Shown here piece after piece: positions 11,816 through 23,965 of a DNA stretch of 64,000 nt. The DNA lies in NCBI GenBank assembly GCA_963383645.1, contig OY726560.1, positions 83,672,593 to 83,736,592 on the forward strand, written 5' to 3'. The stretch is from Muscardinus avellanarius (Eukaryota > Chordata > Mammalia > Rodentia > Gliridae). The translations under genes were made by a program, and so were the position numbers. The notes under the pieces are model-generated. The model worked only from the letters and a program-made list of their open reading frames with translations. It ran no database searches and was not told where the DNA came from. The first letter of the stretch is position 1, and the number at the start of each line of letters is the position of its first letter.

Positions 11816-12745
11816 GATTTCGGAAGTTTGTGCCTTCTCTGGGTTCTTCCCTTGGGTCACTAAGACTTCACTTAAGGTGCTCTGGATCTGTGGTATCTCG
11901 GTCCCCACTACTCCTTTACTAGGTTGTATCACAGAGTCTCAGACCCTGGGAGTCAATCGAGGCTGCTTTAGACCATGGGGGGTGCCAGGTTGGGCGTTCT
12001 CCTATGGTGTGATATCTCTGCCACCGCCCCTCCCCCACTGGGTCAAATCCCTGGGAGTAAAGTACTGGGATTTATCCTCTAGGGGCAACAATTTGACTCA
12101 CTGTTGTTGAGTGCGCCGATGGAGCTGTAGTGGACTCGGTGAATTCACTGCTGCCGCCGCCAGTGGCAGTATGTTGCCGCTGCCATGCCCTCGGCCATGA
12201 GGCTGGCGTATTTCTTCTCTGGTTTTGAGCTTTGCTCTGAGTCCCTACAGGGTGTGCTGAGCCCAGCCCCTGGGAGTTTTTGACGCTCCCTGTGCTTAGA
12301 AATCTGCCAAATTCCTCCCAGCTGATCCGCAGCGGCTCACCTCAGCTTGCTGTTCGTCGCTCCTCTCTGGAGCCTGATGGGCTGTTGAATGCATTTTTCT
12401 GAAGCTGTCCAGTGAGCTTGCCGCTGCTGCTGGCAGTAAGGCACTGCTGCTGTGTCCTCGAGCGTGAGGCTGGCTTATCTCCTCTCTGGTTCTTAGCTCC
12501 ATTATGAGTTCCCCTCCTCTCTGGGGCCTGGTGCTGTAAGGGAAAATGGCGCCCACCGCTTCGGCTGCAGCACTGCGGTCTGGTTTCTTTCTGGTGTCTC
12601 GTTTTTCCAGCCCTCTTTTTCTCTGTCCCTTGTAATTACACTTTTTGTTTCTCTGCTGATGGTGTTTTCTGGCTATGAAAGGTGCTGATTTTGTGGTAAT
12701 AGAGATTGGTTGTTAGCAGGGCTTGTAAGCCCTGCTTTTCTCTGT

Positions 12746-12754
12746 CGCCATCTT
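12746..12754 (-). promoter_or_regulatory. YY1-type motif at the 5' end of copy A
   Basis: AAGATGGCG on the minus strand, about 10 bp from the element's 5' end. A YY1 site at this position is known in the human L1 5'UTR, where it directs accurate transcription starts. The function here is inferred. Confidence 0.6.
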
Positions 12755-13024
12755 CCCGGAAGTCTGTGTGGTGTTTTTGCAAGTGTTCTCTAGCCCCTCT
12801 GCTTCCCCAGGCCCAGAAACTGATACTTTGAGAAGCACTGCTCTAAGATGAAAACAGAACAGCTAGGTTGTAAGGTATGTTATCTTCAACTTAAAAAATA
12901 GTGCCAAGTTATTTTTCAAAAATATGTGCCAAATGCACTATATGAATTACCATACTTGGTATAGATCATATAGCTCTTAAATTTGTACCATTTACTGAGT
13001 ATACTGAAGACTAAATTCAGGTAG

Positions 13025-13222
13025 TTTTATTTGTGTGTTGGGGATTGAAGCCAGGAGTGTTTTTCCTCTGAACTACACCTCTGACCCTATTTTATTTTGA
13101 AACATGGTCTTGCTAAGTTGAGGAGGGCCTTGCCAAGTTGCTGAGGCTGGCCTCAAACCTGTGAGTCTTTTATCTCTCCCTCCCAAATACTGGATTATAG
13201 GTGTGCATTGTCACAGTTGGCA
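13025..13222 (-). mobile_element. B1-dID-type SINE
   Basis: Reversed ID arm ('gtgttggggattgaagccag') followed by a reversed B1 arm ('gaaacatggtcttgctaag', 'ggtgtgcattgtcacagtt'). Between copy A and this SINE (12765-13024) only a short hAT-edge-like motif, 'ctttgagaagcactgc', is seen near 12820-12840. Confidence 0.8.
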
Positions 13223-15278
13223 AATGTCAGCATTTTTTTTTTTTAGTTTTTTTACTTTTCTAAAATTTTTTATTGGTGCATTTTATTTATACATCATAAT
13301 GAAGTAAAAAAACTTGTGTAGACATAAATGCACACATCACTCAGCCAGCCCCTTCGCAGTCCCCACCCTACTACCTTCCCATCCCTCCCTCTCATGCCTG
13401 GCTTAGTGGTTGACTAAGATATGAAGTGGTACATTGTGCACTTTAAGAGTTTCCTTCTCCCTTCTTCCATTCCCCAGTTATGTTGTCTTATTTGCTTCTC
13501 TATAGGATCTCCTTTTTCATCTGGAGTTCTTCATATGACCCCTTTCCCCTAGCTTTCACATATTAGGGAAAACATCCGATTCCTTACTTTTTGTGTCTGA
13601 CTAATCTCGCTTAGCATAATGTCCTCAAGATCCATCCATTACCCTGTAAATGCTGCAATGTGTTTTTTAAATGGCTGAGTAAAATTCCATTGTGTACATA
13701 TCCCACAGTTTTGTAATCCATTCATCTGTTGATGGACATCTTGGCTGGTTCTATAGTTTGGCTATGGTGAATTGTGCAGATATGAACATAGATACACATG
13801 CATTAGTTTGGTAATTGTTTCTGGGTCTTCTATTCTGCTCCATTGGTCTATGTATCTGCTTTTGTGCCAGTACCATGCTGTTTTTATTACAATTGGTTTA
13901 TAGTATAGTTTAAAGTCAGTTAAAGTTGTGATTCCTTCTGCATGGTTTTTGTTGCTGAGAACTACCTTGGCTATTCTGGGTTTTTTGTTATTCCAGATAA
14001 ATTTAAGACTGATTTTTTTTTTTATGTCTGTGAGGAATGATCTTGGTAGTTTAATGGGCATTGTGTTAAATCTGCAGAACACTTTTGGGAGGATGGCCAT
14101 TTTAATGATATTTATTCTGCCAATCCATGAACATGGAAGATCCTTCCATCTTCTAAGATTTCTTTTTTCAGTGTTTTATAATTTTCTTTGTAGAGATCTT
14201 TTACCTCCTTGATCAAGTTTATACCTAAGTATTTTATTTTTCTGTGGGACATCCTAAGTGGAAGTGTTTTCTGAATTTCTTGTTCAGTGGATTTATGGTT
14301 GGTGTACAGGAAAGCTTCTGATTTTTAAAGATTGATTTTGTATCCAGATACTTTGCTGAATTTGTTGATCAGTTCTATAAGCCTTTTGGTTGAGTTTGTT
14401 GGGTTTTCTAAATATAGTATCATGTCATCAGCAAATAGTGAAAGCTTAAGTTCTTCTTTTCCTATTTGTACTCCTTTGATTTCCTTTTCTTGCCTTATTG
14501 CTCTGGCTAGAGTCTCTAGTACTATATTGAAGAGAAGTGGTGATAATGGACATCCTTTTCTCGTTCTGTTTTTTAGGGGGAATTCTTGAAGTTTTTCCCC
14601 ATTTAATATGATGTTGGCAGTGGGCTTATTGTAGATTGCCTTAATAATGTTGATATATGTTCCTTCTATTCCAATTCTCTCCAGTGTTTTTTTTTATCAT
14701 AAATGGATGTTGAATTTTATCAAATGCTTTTTCAGCGTCTATTGAAATGATCATGTGATTTTTGTCTTTGATTCTGTTTATATGATGAATTACATGGATT
14801 GATTTTCCTATGTTGAAGCAGCTTTGCATACCTGGGATGAACCCTACCTGGTCATGGTGTATGATTTTCTTGATGTGGTTTTGAATGCATGTTGCTAGTA
14901 TTTTGTTATATATTTTTGCATCCAAGTTCATCAGAGATATAAGCCTGTAGTTTTCCTTCCTTGAACTGTCTATATTTGGTTTGGGTATTAGTGTGATGTT
15001 GGCTTCATAGAATGTATTTGGGAGAGTCCCAGTTTTTTATATTTTGTGAAATATTTTGAGGAGTATTGGGATTAGCTCTTCTATAAAGGTTTTTAGAATT
15101 CACTTGGGAAACCATCTGGTCCTGGGATTTTCTTTGATGGTAAGCTCTTTATTGCTGTTTCAATCTCTTTGATTGTTATTGGTTGTTTTAAGTGTTCTAT
15201 AACTTCTTGACTCACTTTAGGAAGATTGTATTTATCTAGGATGTTGTCGATTTCCCCCAGATTTTCCATTTTTTTTTT

Positions 15279-16008
15279 CAAGTCAAGCAAGATCTCATTT
15301 ATTTCTCTCCAAGCAATCCTATATATAGCACCAAGCCACGAGGGGAATTCCCATGAGAAATAGCCTAGCCTATCTGGGATAAAGATCACTAGCACATAGT
15401 TTACAGCCAATCCCAGACCAGTACATGAGCCATTCATGTGTGCAGAAAGCTCCTTTAAAGGTAGAAAGGGAAAAACCGCTCAGTCTCCCCACCCATAATG
15501 AATGGGGAAACCATGCCTTTGTAGCTTCCTCCAGGCGCCATCTTTGCCCCTTTTCTGCTGAATCACTTTACTTAAAGGTTTGCCTTAGGCTGTAGGCCAC
15601 TCAGGCGGAGGGAGGCTGCATCTCCTTAGGCGCTGTATGGACACACCCCATCAAAACCTCTATACCATTAGCACAAGGTAATATTAACAATCAGTAAAAA
15701 TACATGTAGAGTTGAGAAGTAGGCCCACACATATTGTACAGGACACAGAGACTCTGCAGAACAGTGAGAAGGGTTCAACTGAATAACAAATGACACCAAG
15801 TTAATTGTTTATCTTTGTGGGCAACAAGAACAAAAATAATGATAGGTGCGACAATCCAAATACAAAGAAAATTCAAAAAAATAAATTTAAGTGCAACACA
15901 AATACACATTTTTGTATAACTTACCATGTAACAGTAAATATATATTCTTCAACAAACATCTGCCTATCTACGCCTCCTCCAAACAAACAATTATCTAGTA
16001 AACACCAT
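15279..16008 (-). mobile_element. 3'-transduced flank of copy B, containing LTR-like sequence
   Basis: It lies between the half-L1 3' end and the terminal poly(A), so it was carried as read-through RNA. On the minus strand its last part has a TATA-like 'tatatata' (plus 15320-15327) and AATAAA (plus 15298-15303), 20 nt before the poly(A). A CCAAT-type 'attggctg' lies further upstream. That spacing is typical of a retroviral LTR U3-R. The inference is that the parent copy's RNA was polyadenylated at a downstream LTR. Confidence 0.75.
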
Positions 16009-16364
16009 TTTTTAAAAATTTTTTATTGGTGCACTGTATTCATACATCATAGTGGGATACAAACTTTTGTAGACATACATGCACACATCGCCCAGTCAGC
16101 CCCCACCCGATCCCCACCCCATTCTCTCACCATCCCTCCCTCCCATGCTTGGCTTAGTGGTTGACATCTAGTATTATAGCAATTTATCCAAAATTAAAAA
16201 TGATAATCTCACATAACAGTTTCATTTGTCTGATACCAAGCTTTTGATGACTTAAAGATAACATTTCAATATTTCTTTTTACTTTCTTTCTTACCAGAGA
16301 ATATTTTTTTCTATTATTTTAGGTGAAACTATCATATATTTATGTATTTATTTTTCAGAAAAAA

Positions 16365-16970
16365 AAATCTATCCTAATATGGAATATGGACTTTAGATAT
16401 CCAAAACGATCTTGAAAAAGAAAAAAGCTAGAAGATATATATTTTCTGATTTCAAACCATATAAAGCTACAATAATTTAAACAGTGTAGTACTATTCTAA
16501 AGGCAGATATATAAACCACTGGAGTTAAATAAAAGCCTAAGCTAAATTCTTCCCTATATTGTCAAGTTATTTTTGACAAGGTTTCCACGAACATTTGGTG
16601 GTGGAAATAATAATCTTTTAACTAGATATTGTTGAAACATAATAATTACATGGAAAAGAATAACGTTGGACCCTTACCTAATCCCATATACAAATATTAA
16701 CTCAAAAGAGATAAAAGACCTAAATATAAATCTTAAGACTATAAACTTTTAGGAGAAAATCTGGGTCATAAAACCTCACAACATTGAAATTGGCAGTGAT
16801 TTCTTGGATATGATTTCAATGGCACAGGCAACAGAAGAGTATACAAACTCCCTAAAAAAAAATATTGTATATCCAAAGACAATGTAAACAGAGTTAACAG
16901 TTACTAATAGAATGGGATAAAATATTTCCAAATGCTATATCTGAAGGTATATTAATATTCCAACTAGACA
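16365..16970 (+). other. Inverted L1 ORF2 segment within copy B
   Basis: Same antisense ORF2 block as in copy A: 'aaagctacaataatttaaac', 'ggacccttacctaatcccat', 'gaatgggataaaatatttcc'. Confidence 0.8.
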
Positions 16971-17066
16971 TCCTAAAAATTAACAACAATAAAGGCAAAC
17001 AATACAAAATTTTTAGAGATAGGTAAAAGACTAACATAAGTAATGAATCTCCACAGATAACCAATC

Positions 17067-17983
17067 TTAGTTGTCTGTTGGATGGAAAATCTTGTTTCTC
17101 TGGTTCTGGTGTGTGTTACCTATTTCTTCTTTGTAGTTAATCTCTTTGAGTATTTTCTCTAGTGCTGGTTTTGAAGACATAAATTCCTTCAGTTGCTGTT
17201 TGTCATGGGAGCTTCTTATTTCTCTATCTAATTTGATAGAAAGTTTTGCTGGGTAGAAAATTTTTGGCTGGAAGTTGTTTTCTTTCAGAGTTTGGAATAT
17301 GTTACTCCAAGCCCTTCTGGTTGTCATGACTTTGTTTGGGAAGTCTGGAGTGATTCTAATTGGTTTGCCTCTGAATGTCACTTGGCCCTTTGCTTTTGTT
17401 GCCTTTAAGATTCTCTGCTTGGCTTCCACATTGGTCATTTTGACAATTATGTGGCGTGGGGATCCTCTTCTCTGATCCCGTCTAAAGGGAGTTCTATAAG
17501 TTTCCTGGACCTGTGTATCGGCCTCTTGCTCGATGTCTGGAAAATTTTCTGCTATTACTTCATGAAGAGATTGTTGATCCTTTTGGTTTCACTTTCTTTT
17601 CCCTCCTCTATTCCAATTATTCTTAGGTTAGCTCTCTTAAAATGGGCCCATATTTCTTCAATGTCAGATTCCTGCTGTCGGATATTTTTTTCTAGATTAG
17701 AAACTATGCGTTCATTTTTGGAATTATCATCTTCTAAGAGCGAGATTCTGTTCTCCATGTGGTCTAATCGGTTGTTTGTGCTTTGAATTGAGGACTTTAC
17801 TTCATTAATTGCATCCTTTATCTCTTTTTGGCTCTCTCTGAGTTCTTTTCAAAGCACCTCTATTATTTCTACAGTTATTTTCCTGATTTGATCTTCTAGA
17901 AATCTCTGATTTTCTGTTTTATCGGGTTCTGATGTTGTGGGGTTGTGGGCATTCATTGCTCCAGTATTATTCCTCTTTCCCAT
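17067..17983 (-). pseudogene. L1 ORF1p pseudogene in copy B
   Basis: It starts at 17983 (MGKRN...). The coiled-coil part is read at 17555-17758 ('MENRISLLEDDNSKNERIV'). The RRM/C-terminal part is read at 17067-17438 ('FRGKPIRITPDFPNKVM', 'NFQPKIFYPAKLS'). A frame break near 17560 (loss of bases where other copies read 'FKEVIAENFP') and another near 17840 disable it. Confidence 0.82.
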
Positions 17984-20048
17984 GATTTCGGAAGTTTGTG
18001 CCTTCTCTGGGTTCTTCCCTTGGGTCACTATGACTTCACTTAAGGTGTTCTGGATCTCGAGTCAGTGGTATCTCAGACCCCACTACTCCTTTACTGGGTT
18101 GTATCACAGAGTCTCCGACCCAGAGAGTCGATAGAGGCTGCTTTAGACTGTGGGGGGTGCCAGGTTGCACGTTCTCCTATGGTGTGATATCTCTGCTACC
18201 GTCACTCCCCCACTGGGTCAAGTCCCAGGGAGTACAGTACTGGGATTTCTCCTCTGTGGCCCGCAATTTGACTCACTGTTCTTGAGTACGCAGATGTAGC
18301 TGTACTGGATTCGGTGAATTATCTGCTGCTGCTGCAGGTGGCAATATGGTGCCGCTGCTATACCCTCGGCCGTGAGGCTGGCGTATTTCTTCTTGGTTTT
18401 GATTTCCACTCTGAATCCCTGCAGCATGTGCTGAGCTCAGCCACTGGGAGCTTTAGATTTTACTTGCGGCGAGAAATCCCGCCTGGCTGTTCCGCAGCAG
18501 CTCACCTCGGCTTGCTGTAGCCATCTGGTGTATTCGCCGCTGCCGCCGGCAGTATGGCGCTGCTGCCGTGTCCTCGGGCTTGAGGCCTGTGTATCTCCTC
18601 TGTGGCTCTGAGCTCTGTTCTCAGTCCACTTTCTCTCTGGAGCCTGGTGATTTTTTTGTTTCTCTGGTGATGGTGTTTTCTGGCTATGAAAGGCGCTGAT
18701 TTTGTGGTAATGGAGATTGGTTGTTAGCGGTGCTCTTAAGCCCCGCTTTTCTCGGTCGCCATCTTCCCGGAAGTCCTCCATTTTGTTTGAGTATAGTTAT
18801 TCAAAGTAGTTTCTGATAATCCTCTGGATTTCTACACTGCCAGTAGTAATTTCTCCTTTTTCATTCCTTATCTTCATAATTTGGGTTCATTCTCTCTCTC
18901 TTTTTTTTTAGTTAGGTTGGCTAGTTGTTTATCTATCTTGTTAATTTTTTCAAGAAACCAGCTTTTTTGTTGATTTTCTGTATTTTTTTATTCTCTATTT
19001 CATTAATTTCTGCTCTAATTTTAATAATTTCCTGTCTTCTACTGGCTTTGGGGTTCAACTGTTCCTGCTTTTCAAGGGCTTTAGGTTATTTATTGAAGAT
19101 TTTCTGTTTTCTTATGTGAGCACTCAGTGCTATAAATTTTCCTCTTAATACTGCCTTCAACGTGTGCCAGAGGTTTTGATATGTTGTATCTTTATTTTCA
19201 TTTGTTTCTAGAAATTTCTTGATTTCACCTCTTACCTCTTCTATGACCCATTCTTCATTCAGAAGTGTGGTGTTCAGTCTCCACGTATTTATGTTATTTC
19301 TCTGGGTCTTCTTATAGTTGATTTCTAGTTTTATTTCATTATGGTCTGAAATGACACAGGGAAGTATGTCACATTTTTTAAAGTTGCTACTGCTCATTTT
19401 GTGTCCCAGGATGTGATCTATTTTGGAGAACGTTCTGTGAGCAGCTGAGAAAAATGTAAACTCTGCTGTAGTTGGGTGAAATCTTTTATATATGTCCAAC
19501 AGGTCCATTTGGTTAATGGTGTTCTTTAGTTCTGAGACATCTTTACTGACCCTTTGTCTGGAACATCAGTCTCCCAGTATTATTGTGTTGGGATTTATGT
19601 GTGACTTCATGTCACAAAGAGTTTGATTTATGAAAGTAGCTGCACCTATGTTTGGGGCATAGATGTTGATTATTGTTTTTTCCTCTTGCTGGATTATTCC
19701 TTTTACCAGTAAAATATGACCTTCTTTGTCTCTTCTAATAAGTTTGGGTATGAAGTCTAACTTGTCTGATATCATAGTTGTTATTCCTGCTTGTCTTCGA
19801 GTTCCATTAGCATGGATTACCTTGTTCCAGCCCTTTACCTTGAGTTTGTTTCTATCTTTACTTGTAAGGTGTGTTTCTTGTAAGCAGCAGATGGATGGAT
19901 TTTGATTTTTAATCCATTTTTCCACTTTATATCTTTTTATTGTGGAATTGAGGCTGTTTACATTCAGTGTGATTATAGAGAGATAATTTTTAATTCCTAA
20001 CATGTTAAGATTTTATTTCTGTTTGAGATACTGTTTATTCTTCTTTGC

Positions 20049-20976
20049 TTAGTTGTCTGCTGGATGGGAAATCTTGTTTGTTTGGTTCTGGCATGTATTA
20101 CCTATTTCTTCTTTGCAGTTAATCTCCTTGAGTATTTTCTCTAGCGCTGGTTTTGAAGACATAAATTCCTTCAGTTTCTGTTTGTCATGGAAGCTTCTTA
20201 TTTCCCCATATAATTTGATATATAGTTTTGCTGGTTAGGAAATTTTTGGCTAGAAGTTGTTTTCTTTCAGATTTTGAATATGTCACTCCTCGCCCTTCTG
20301 GCTTTCAATGACTTGGTTTGGGAAGTCTGGATTGATTCTGATTGGTTTGCCTCTGAATGTCACTTGGCCCTTTTGTTTTTGTTGCCTTTACGATTCTCTC
20401 CTTGGCTTCCACATTAGTCATTTAGACAATTATGTGGTGTGGAGATCCTCTTCTCTGATCCTGTCTAAAGGGAGTTCTATAAGTTTCCTGGACCTGTGTA
20501 TCGACCTCTTGCTCTGTGTTTGGAAGATTTTCTGCTATCACTTCCTTGAAGAGATTATTGATCCCTTTGGTCTCACCTTTTCTTCCCTCCTCTATTCCTA
20601 TTATTGTTAGGTTAGCTCTCTAAAAATGAGCCCATATTTCTTCAATGTCAAATCCCTGCTGCCGGATTCTTTTTTTTTTTTTTTCTAAATTAGAGACTAT
20701 GCATTCATTTTTGGAGTGATCGTCTTCTAGAAGTGAGATTGTATTCTCCATGTGTTTTAATCTGTTGTTTATACTTTGAATTGAGGCCTTTTCTGCAATG
20801 ATTGCATCCTTTATCTCTTTTGGACTCTCTCTGAATTCTTTTTGAAAGTTCTCTATTATTTCTACAGTTATTTTTCTGATTTGATCTTCTAGAGATCTCT
20901 GAATTTCTGTGTTATCAGGTTCTGATATTGTGGGGTTATAGGCATTCATTGCTGCATTGTTACTTCTCTTTCCCAT
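20049..20976 (-). pseudogene. L1 ORF1p pseudogene of the 13.2-22.0 kb L1
   Basis: It starts at 20976 (MGKRSNNAAMNAYNP). The coiled coil runs to about 20700 ('LEDQIRKITVEIIENF'). It breaks at an expanded T-run (20670-20685) and has further frameshifts through the RRM and C-terminal region. It is followed at once by ORF2 (start 20003), as in standard L1s. ORF1 of the half-L1 copies is clearly related to this one. Confidence 0.82.
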
Positions 20977-21972
20977 GATTTTGGAAGTTTGTGCCTTCTC
21001 TGGGTTCTTCCCTGGGTCACTATGACTTCACTTAAGGTGCTCTGGATCTTGATTCTGTGGTTTCTCAGTTACCACTGCTCCTTTACTGGGTTGTATCGCA
21101 AAGTCTCAGACCCAGGGAGTTCATCGAGGTCACTTTAGACCATGTGGGTGCCAGGCTGGGCATTCTCCCATGGGGAGCTGCAACTATGGTGTGATATCTC
21201 TGTCGCTGCCACTCCCCCACTTGTTTGGACTGCAAAAATCTCTGACCCAGAGACACTATCTGCACAAGTCCCTGGGAGTGCAGTACTCGGATTTCTCCTC
21301 TAGGGGCTGCAATTTGACTCACAGTTGTTGAGTGTGCTGATGGAGCTCTAGTGGACTTGGTGAACTCTCTGCTGCTGCCACTAGCAATATGGCGCCGCTG
21401 CCATGCCCTCGGCGTTGAGGCTGGCATATTTCTTCTCTGTTTTTGTGCTCTGCTCTGAGTCCCTGTAGGGTGTGCTGAGCCCAGCCTCTGGGAGCTGAAT
21501 TCCACCTGGCTGTTTTGCAGCTGCTCACCTCAGCTCTCTGTCTACCCCTCCTCTCTGGAACCTGGTGGTTTGTTGAGTGAGCTGGTCTGGAGCCGTCCAG
21601 TGAACTTGCCGCTTCCGCTGGCAGTATGGAGCTGCTACAGTGTCCTCAGCTGTGAGGCCGGCGTATCTCCTTTCTGGTTTTGATCTCAATTCTGAGTCCC
21701 ACTCCTCTCTGGAGCCTGGTGCTGTGAGGGAAGATGGTGGTGGTGCAGCTCTGCGCTGCGGCTCTGGCTGCGGCACTGCAGACTGGTTTCTTTTCTGGTG
21801 TCTGCTTGTTCTTCCAGCCCTTTTTTTCTCTGTCCCTTGTATTTACAGTTTTTATTTCTCTGCTGATGGTGTTTTCTGGCTATGAAAGGTGCTGATTTTG
21901 TGGTAATAGAGATCAATTTTTAGCGGGAGTCATAAACACTGCTTTTCTCAGTCGCCATCTTCCTGGAAGTCC
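20977..21972 (-). promoter_or_regulatory. L1 5'UTR / internal promoter region
   Basis: About 1 kb of GC-richer sequence upstream of ORF1 with a YY1-type AAGATGGCG on the minus strand (21953-21961), close to the 5' terminus. Related to the 5'UTRs of the half-L1 copies. Promoter function is inferred from L1 biology. Confidence 0.65.
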
Positions 21973-22984
21973 AGCCTTTGTTTTTTAATCCATTTTGCCA
22001 ATTTATGTCTTTTTAAATTGGGGAATTGAGGCCATTTACATTCAGTGTGATTAATGAGAGATGATTTTTAATTCCTAATATGTTAAGATTTTATTTCAGT
22101 TTGAAATACTGTTTATTCTTTTTTGCTTAGTTGTTAATATCTTTGAGATTTTCTCTAGTGCTGGTTTTGAAGACATAAATTCCTTCAGCTTCTGTTTGTC
22201 ATGAAGCTTCTTATTTCCCCATCTAATTTGAAAGATAGTTTTGTTGTATAGGAAATTTTTGGCTGGAAGTTGTTTTCTTTCAGAATTTGGAATATGTTAC
22301 TCCAGGCCCTTCTGGCTTTCATGACTTGTTTTGGGAAGTCTGGAGTGATTCTAATTGGTTTGCCTCTGAATGTCACTTGGTCTTTTGTTTTTGTTGCCTT
22401 TAAGATTCTCTCCTTGGCTTCTACTTTGGTCATTTTGACTATTGTGTGACATGGGGAACCTTTTCTCGGTTCTTATCTAAAGGGAGTTCTATACATTTCT
22501 TGAACCTGTGTATCGGCCTCTTGCTCTATGTTTGGAAAATTTTCTGCTATTACTTCTTTGAAGAAATTGTTGATACCTTTGGGTTCACCTTCTTTTCCCT
22601 CCTCTATGCCAATAATTCTTAGGTTAGCTTCTATATTTGTTTAATGTCCAATTCCTGTTGATGAATTGGTTTTTCTATGTTATAAACTATGTGTTCATTT
22701 TTGGAGTGGTCATCCTCTAGGAGTGAGATTCTGTTCTCCATGTAGTCTAATTAATTGTTTATAATTTGAATTGATGCCTTTACCTTAATAATTGCATCCT
22801 TTATTTCTTTCAGACTCTCTCTAAATTATTTTCTAAAATCCTGAATTATTTCTATAGTTACATTCCTGATTTGATCATCTGAAGATCTCTGCATCTGGAG
22901 ATATCAGGTTCTGTTATTGTGGGGTCATGAGAACTCATTGCTCCATTGTTGTTTCTCCTTCCCATGATTTCAGAAGTTTGTACC

Positions 22985-23436
22985 TGTTGCTTTTGATAGA
23001 TTTTTTTCAGTCTCTAGATGTCAGGTGGTATATTCAAGGGCAATTTGTAAGGAGGGAATTGAAGGAGTAAATGGAAGAATAGGGTAAGGTCTCAGATAGC
23101 ATTGAATAGTATGAGTATATGAGTTTGTTAAGGTAGTATATACTAGAGATTAGAGATAGTATCAATGTAGTAGAATTCTAGTAACCAATGTATGGTTTCT
23201 GGAATAGTGATATGAATTGGCTTTAATACAAGACAATGGAGCAATAAAAAGAATAGAAAAGATAGAAGAGGGATAGAGAGGAGAGAGTAGATTTGTACAA
23301 GCGAAGAAGCCTCGGAAAGGTTTTGGTATGAGGGTTAAAAAACAACCAAAACAAACAAAGCAAAACAAAAATCATAAAAACAAACAAAACAAAAAACCCC
23401 ACAAATTTCCTTCAAAAAAAGAAAAAAATCAGGTAT

Positions 23437-23485
<49 letters not shown>

Positions 23486-23965
23486 AAAAAAATAGAATGA
23501 AAAAACCCAAACAATTTCAACACTGAATTTATGTGACTCTACAAATAAATTCAGTAGTCTCTCTCTGTGTAGATAATGAGTGCTATCTGCATCTTTCCCT
23601 CTGTGAGTCTGGTTCTCTGAATCTTCTCAGTCTATGCAGATGGTCGATATCAATGGGGTTGGATTTAATATTGAATGAAGGTCAACCTCCGCTCTTTCCA
23701 CAGATTTGGAGTCTAGGTGTCTCCCTGTTTCTGTTGGTAGTGTATGCCTCTGAGACCAAACCCAATGTAAGAGTCTTAGTTCTCTACAGCTATGGCTGAG
23801 CTAGTCTGACTTTTCCCTGTTCACCACAGGATGTCTGTGGTGTTCCCAGTGATCCTACTCATTGGGTTTATAGTTAAGCATAAGATTCCCCCACACTTTT
23901 CACTGCTCTGAGCCTGAGTCTGTGTGAGCTTCTGATATGATCAACTACAGATCCCACTACCACCT
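22985..23965. other. Extra ~1 kb block inside the older L1, origin unknown
   Basis: ORF1/5'UTR text stops at 'gaagtttgtacct' (about 22985) and resumes at 'ccttctttgggttcttctcc' (about 23966). The block between contains a CA repeat (23439-23480) followed by an A-run. No recognised family and no clear target duplication. Confidence 0.5.
23439..23480. repeat. (AC)n microsatellite
   Basis: 21 CA units followed by an A-run. Confidence 0.97.

Larger units (their letters stand above)
9820..12764 (-). mobile_element. ORF1-only half-L1, copy A
   Basis: Minus-strand element. From right to left: a 5' end ('gacttccgggaagatggcga' on the minus strand), a GC-rich 5'UTR to about 11816, ORF1 at 10899-11815 (broken), an inverted ORF2 block at about 10195-10815, then the L1 3' end ('ggtacactatattcatacat' on the plus strand) and an A/T-rich tail. 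There is no sense ORF2 (no endonuclease or reverse transcriptase). A degenerate 'gtgtg..gttttt' flanks both sides; I could not fix an exact target duplication. This copy is more diverged than C, D and E, so probably older. Architecturally a HAL1-type ('half-L1') element. Confidence 0.85.
15273..18776 (-). mobile_element. Half-L1 copy B with 3' transduction, nested in L1 ORF2
   Basis: The host L1 reads continuously if this block is removed: text up to 'agattttccatttt' resumes at 18777 with 'tccattttgtttgagtatag'. The direct repeat is about 8 bp (tccatttt). On the minus strand the block is: 5'UTR with a YY1-type motif at 18758-18766, ORF1 (17067-17983), an inverted ORF2 block (about 16365-16970), the L1 3' end to about 16008, about 730 bp of foreign sequence, then poly(A) at 15269-15278. 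Confidence 0.88.
13762..20003 (-). pseudogene. L1 ORF2p pseudogene (endonuclease and reverse transcriptase), split
   Basis: ORF2 starts at 20003 (MLGIKNYLSIITLNVNSLNS). The apurinic-type endonuclease domain follows: 'CCLQETHL' at codons about 38-45 (catalytic Glu) and 'VISDHNE' near 19390 (catalytic SDH). The reverse transcriptase domain is read at 15093-15272 ('PGPDGFPSEF') and 14641-14931 ('[17 protein letters not shown]', motif A). The FADD box lies near 14430 on the minus strand. The frame then jumps from '...QWSRIEDPE' near 13830 straight to '[12 protein letters not shown]', text normally about 1 kb further on, so the post-RT C-terminal region is deleted. Several frameshifts and the copy B insertion add to this. 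The product would nick target DNA and reverse transcribe L1 RNA; this copy cannot. Confidence 0.88.
13226..21972 (-). mobile_element. Near full-length L1 (autonomous type, dead), interrupted by half-L1 copy B
   Basis: From right to left on the minus strand: a 5'UTR beginning with the conserved 'ccaggaagatggcgactgag' at 21972, ORF1 (20049-20976), ORF2 (starting at 20003), the 3' end ('ggtgcattttatttatacat' on the plus strand) and an A-rich tail at about 13228. Copy B with its transduced flank (15273-18776) splits ORF2. About 1 kb of ORF2 C-terminus is missing near 13800. Remaining L1 length is about 5.2 kb. Confidence 0.9.
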
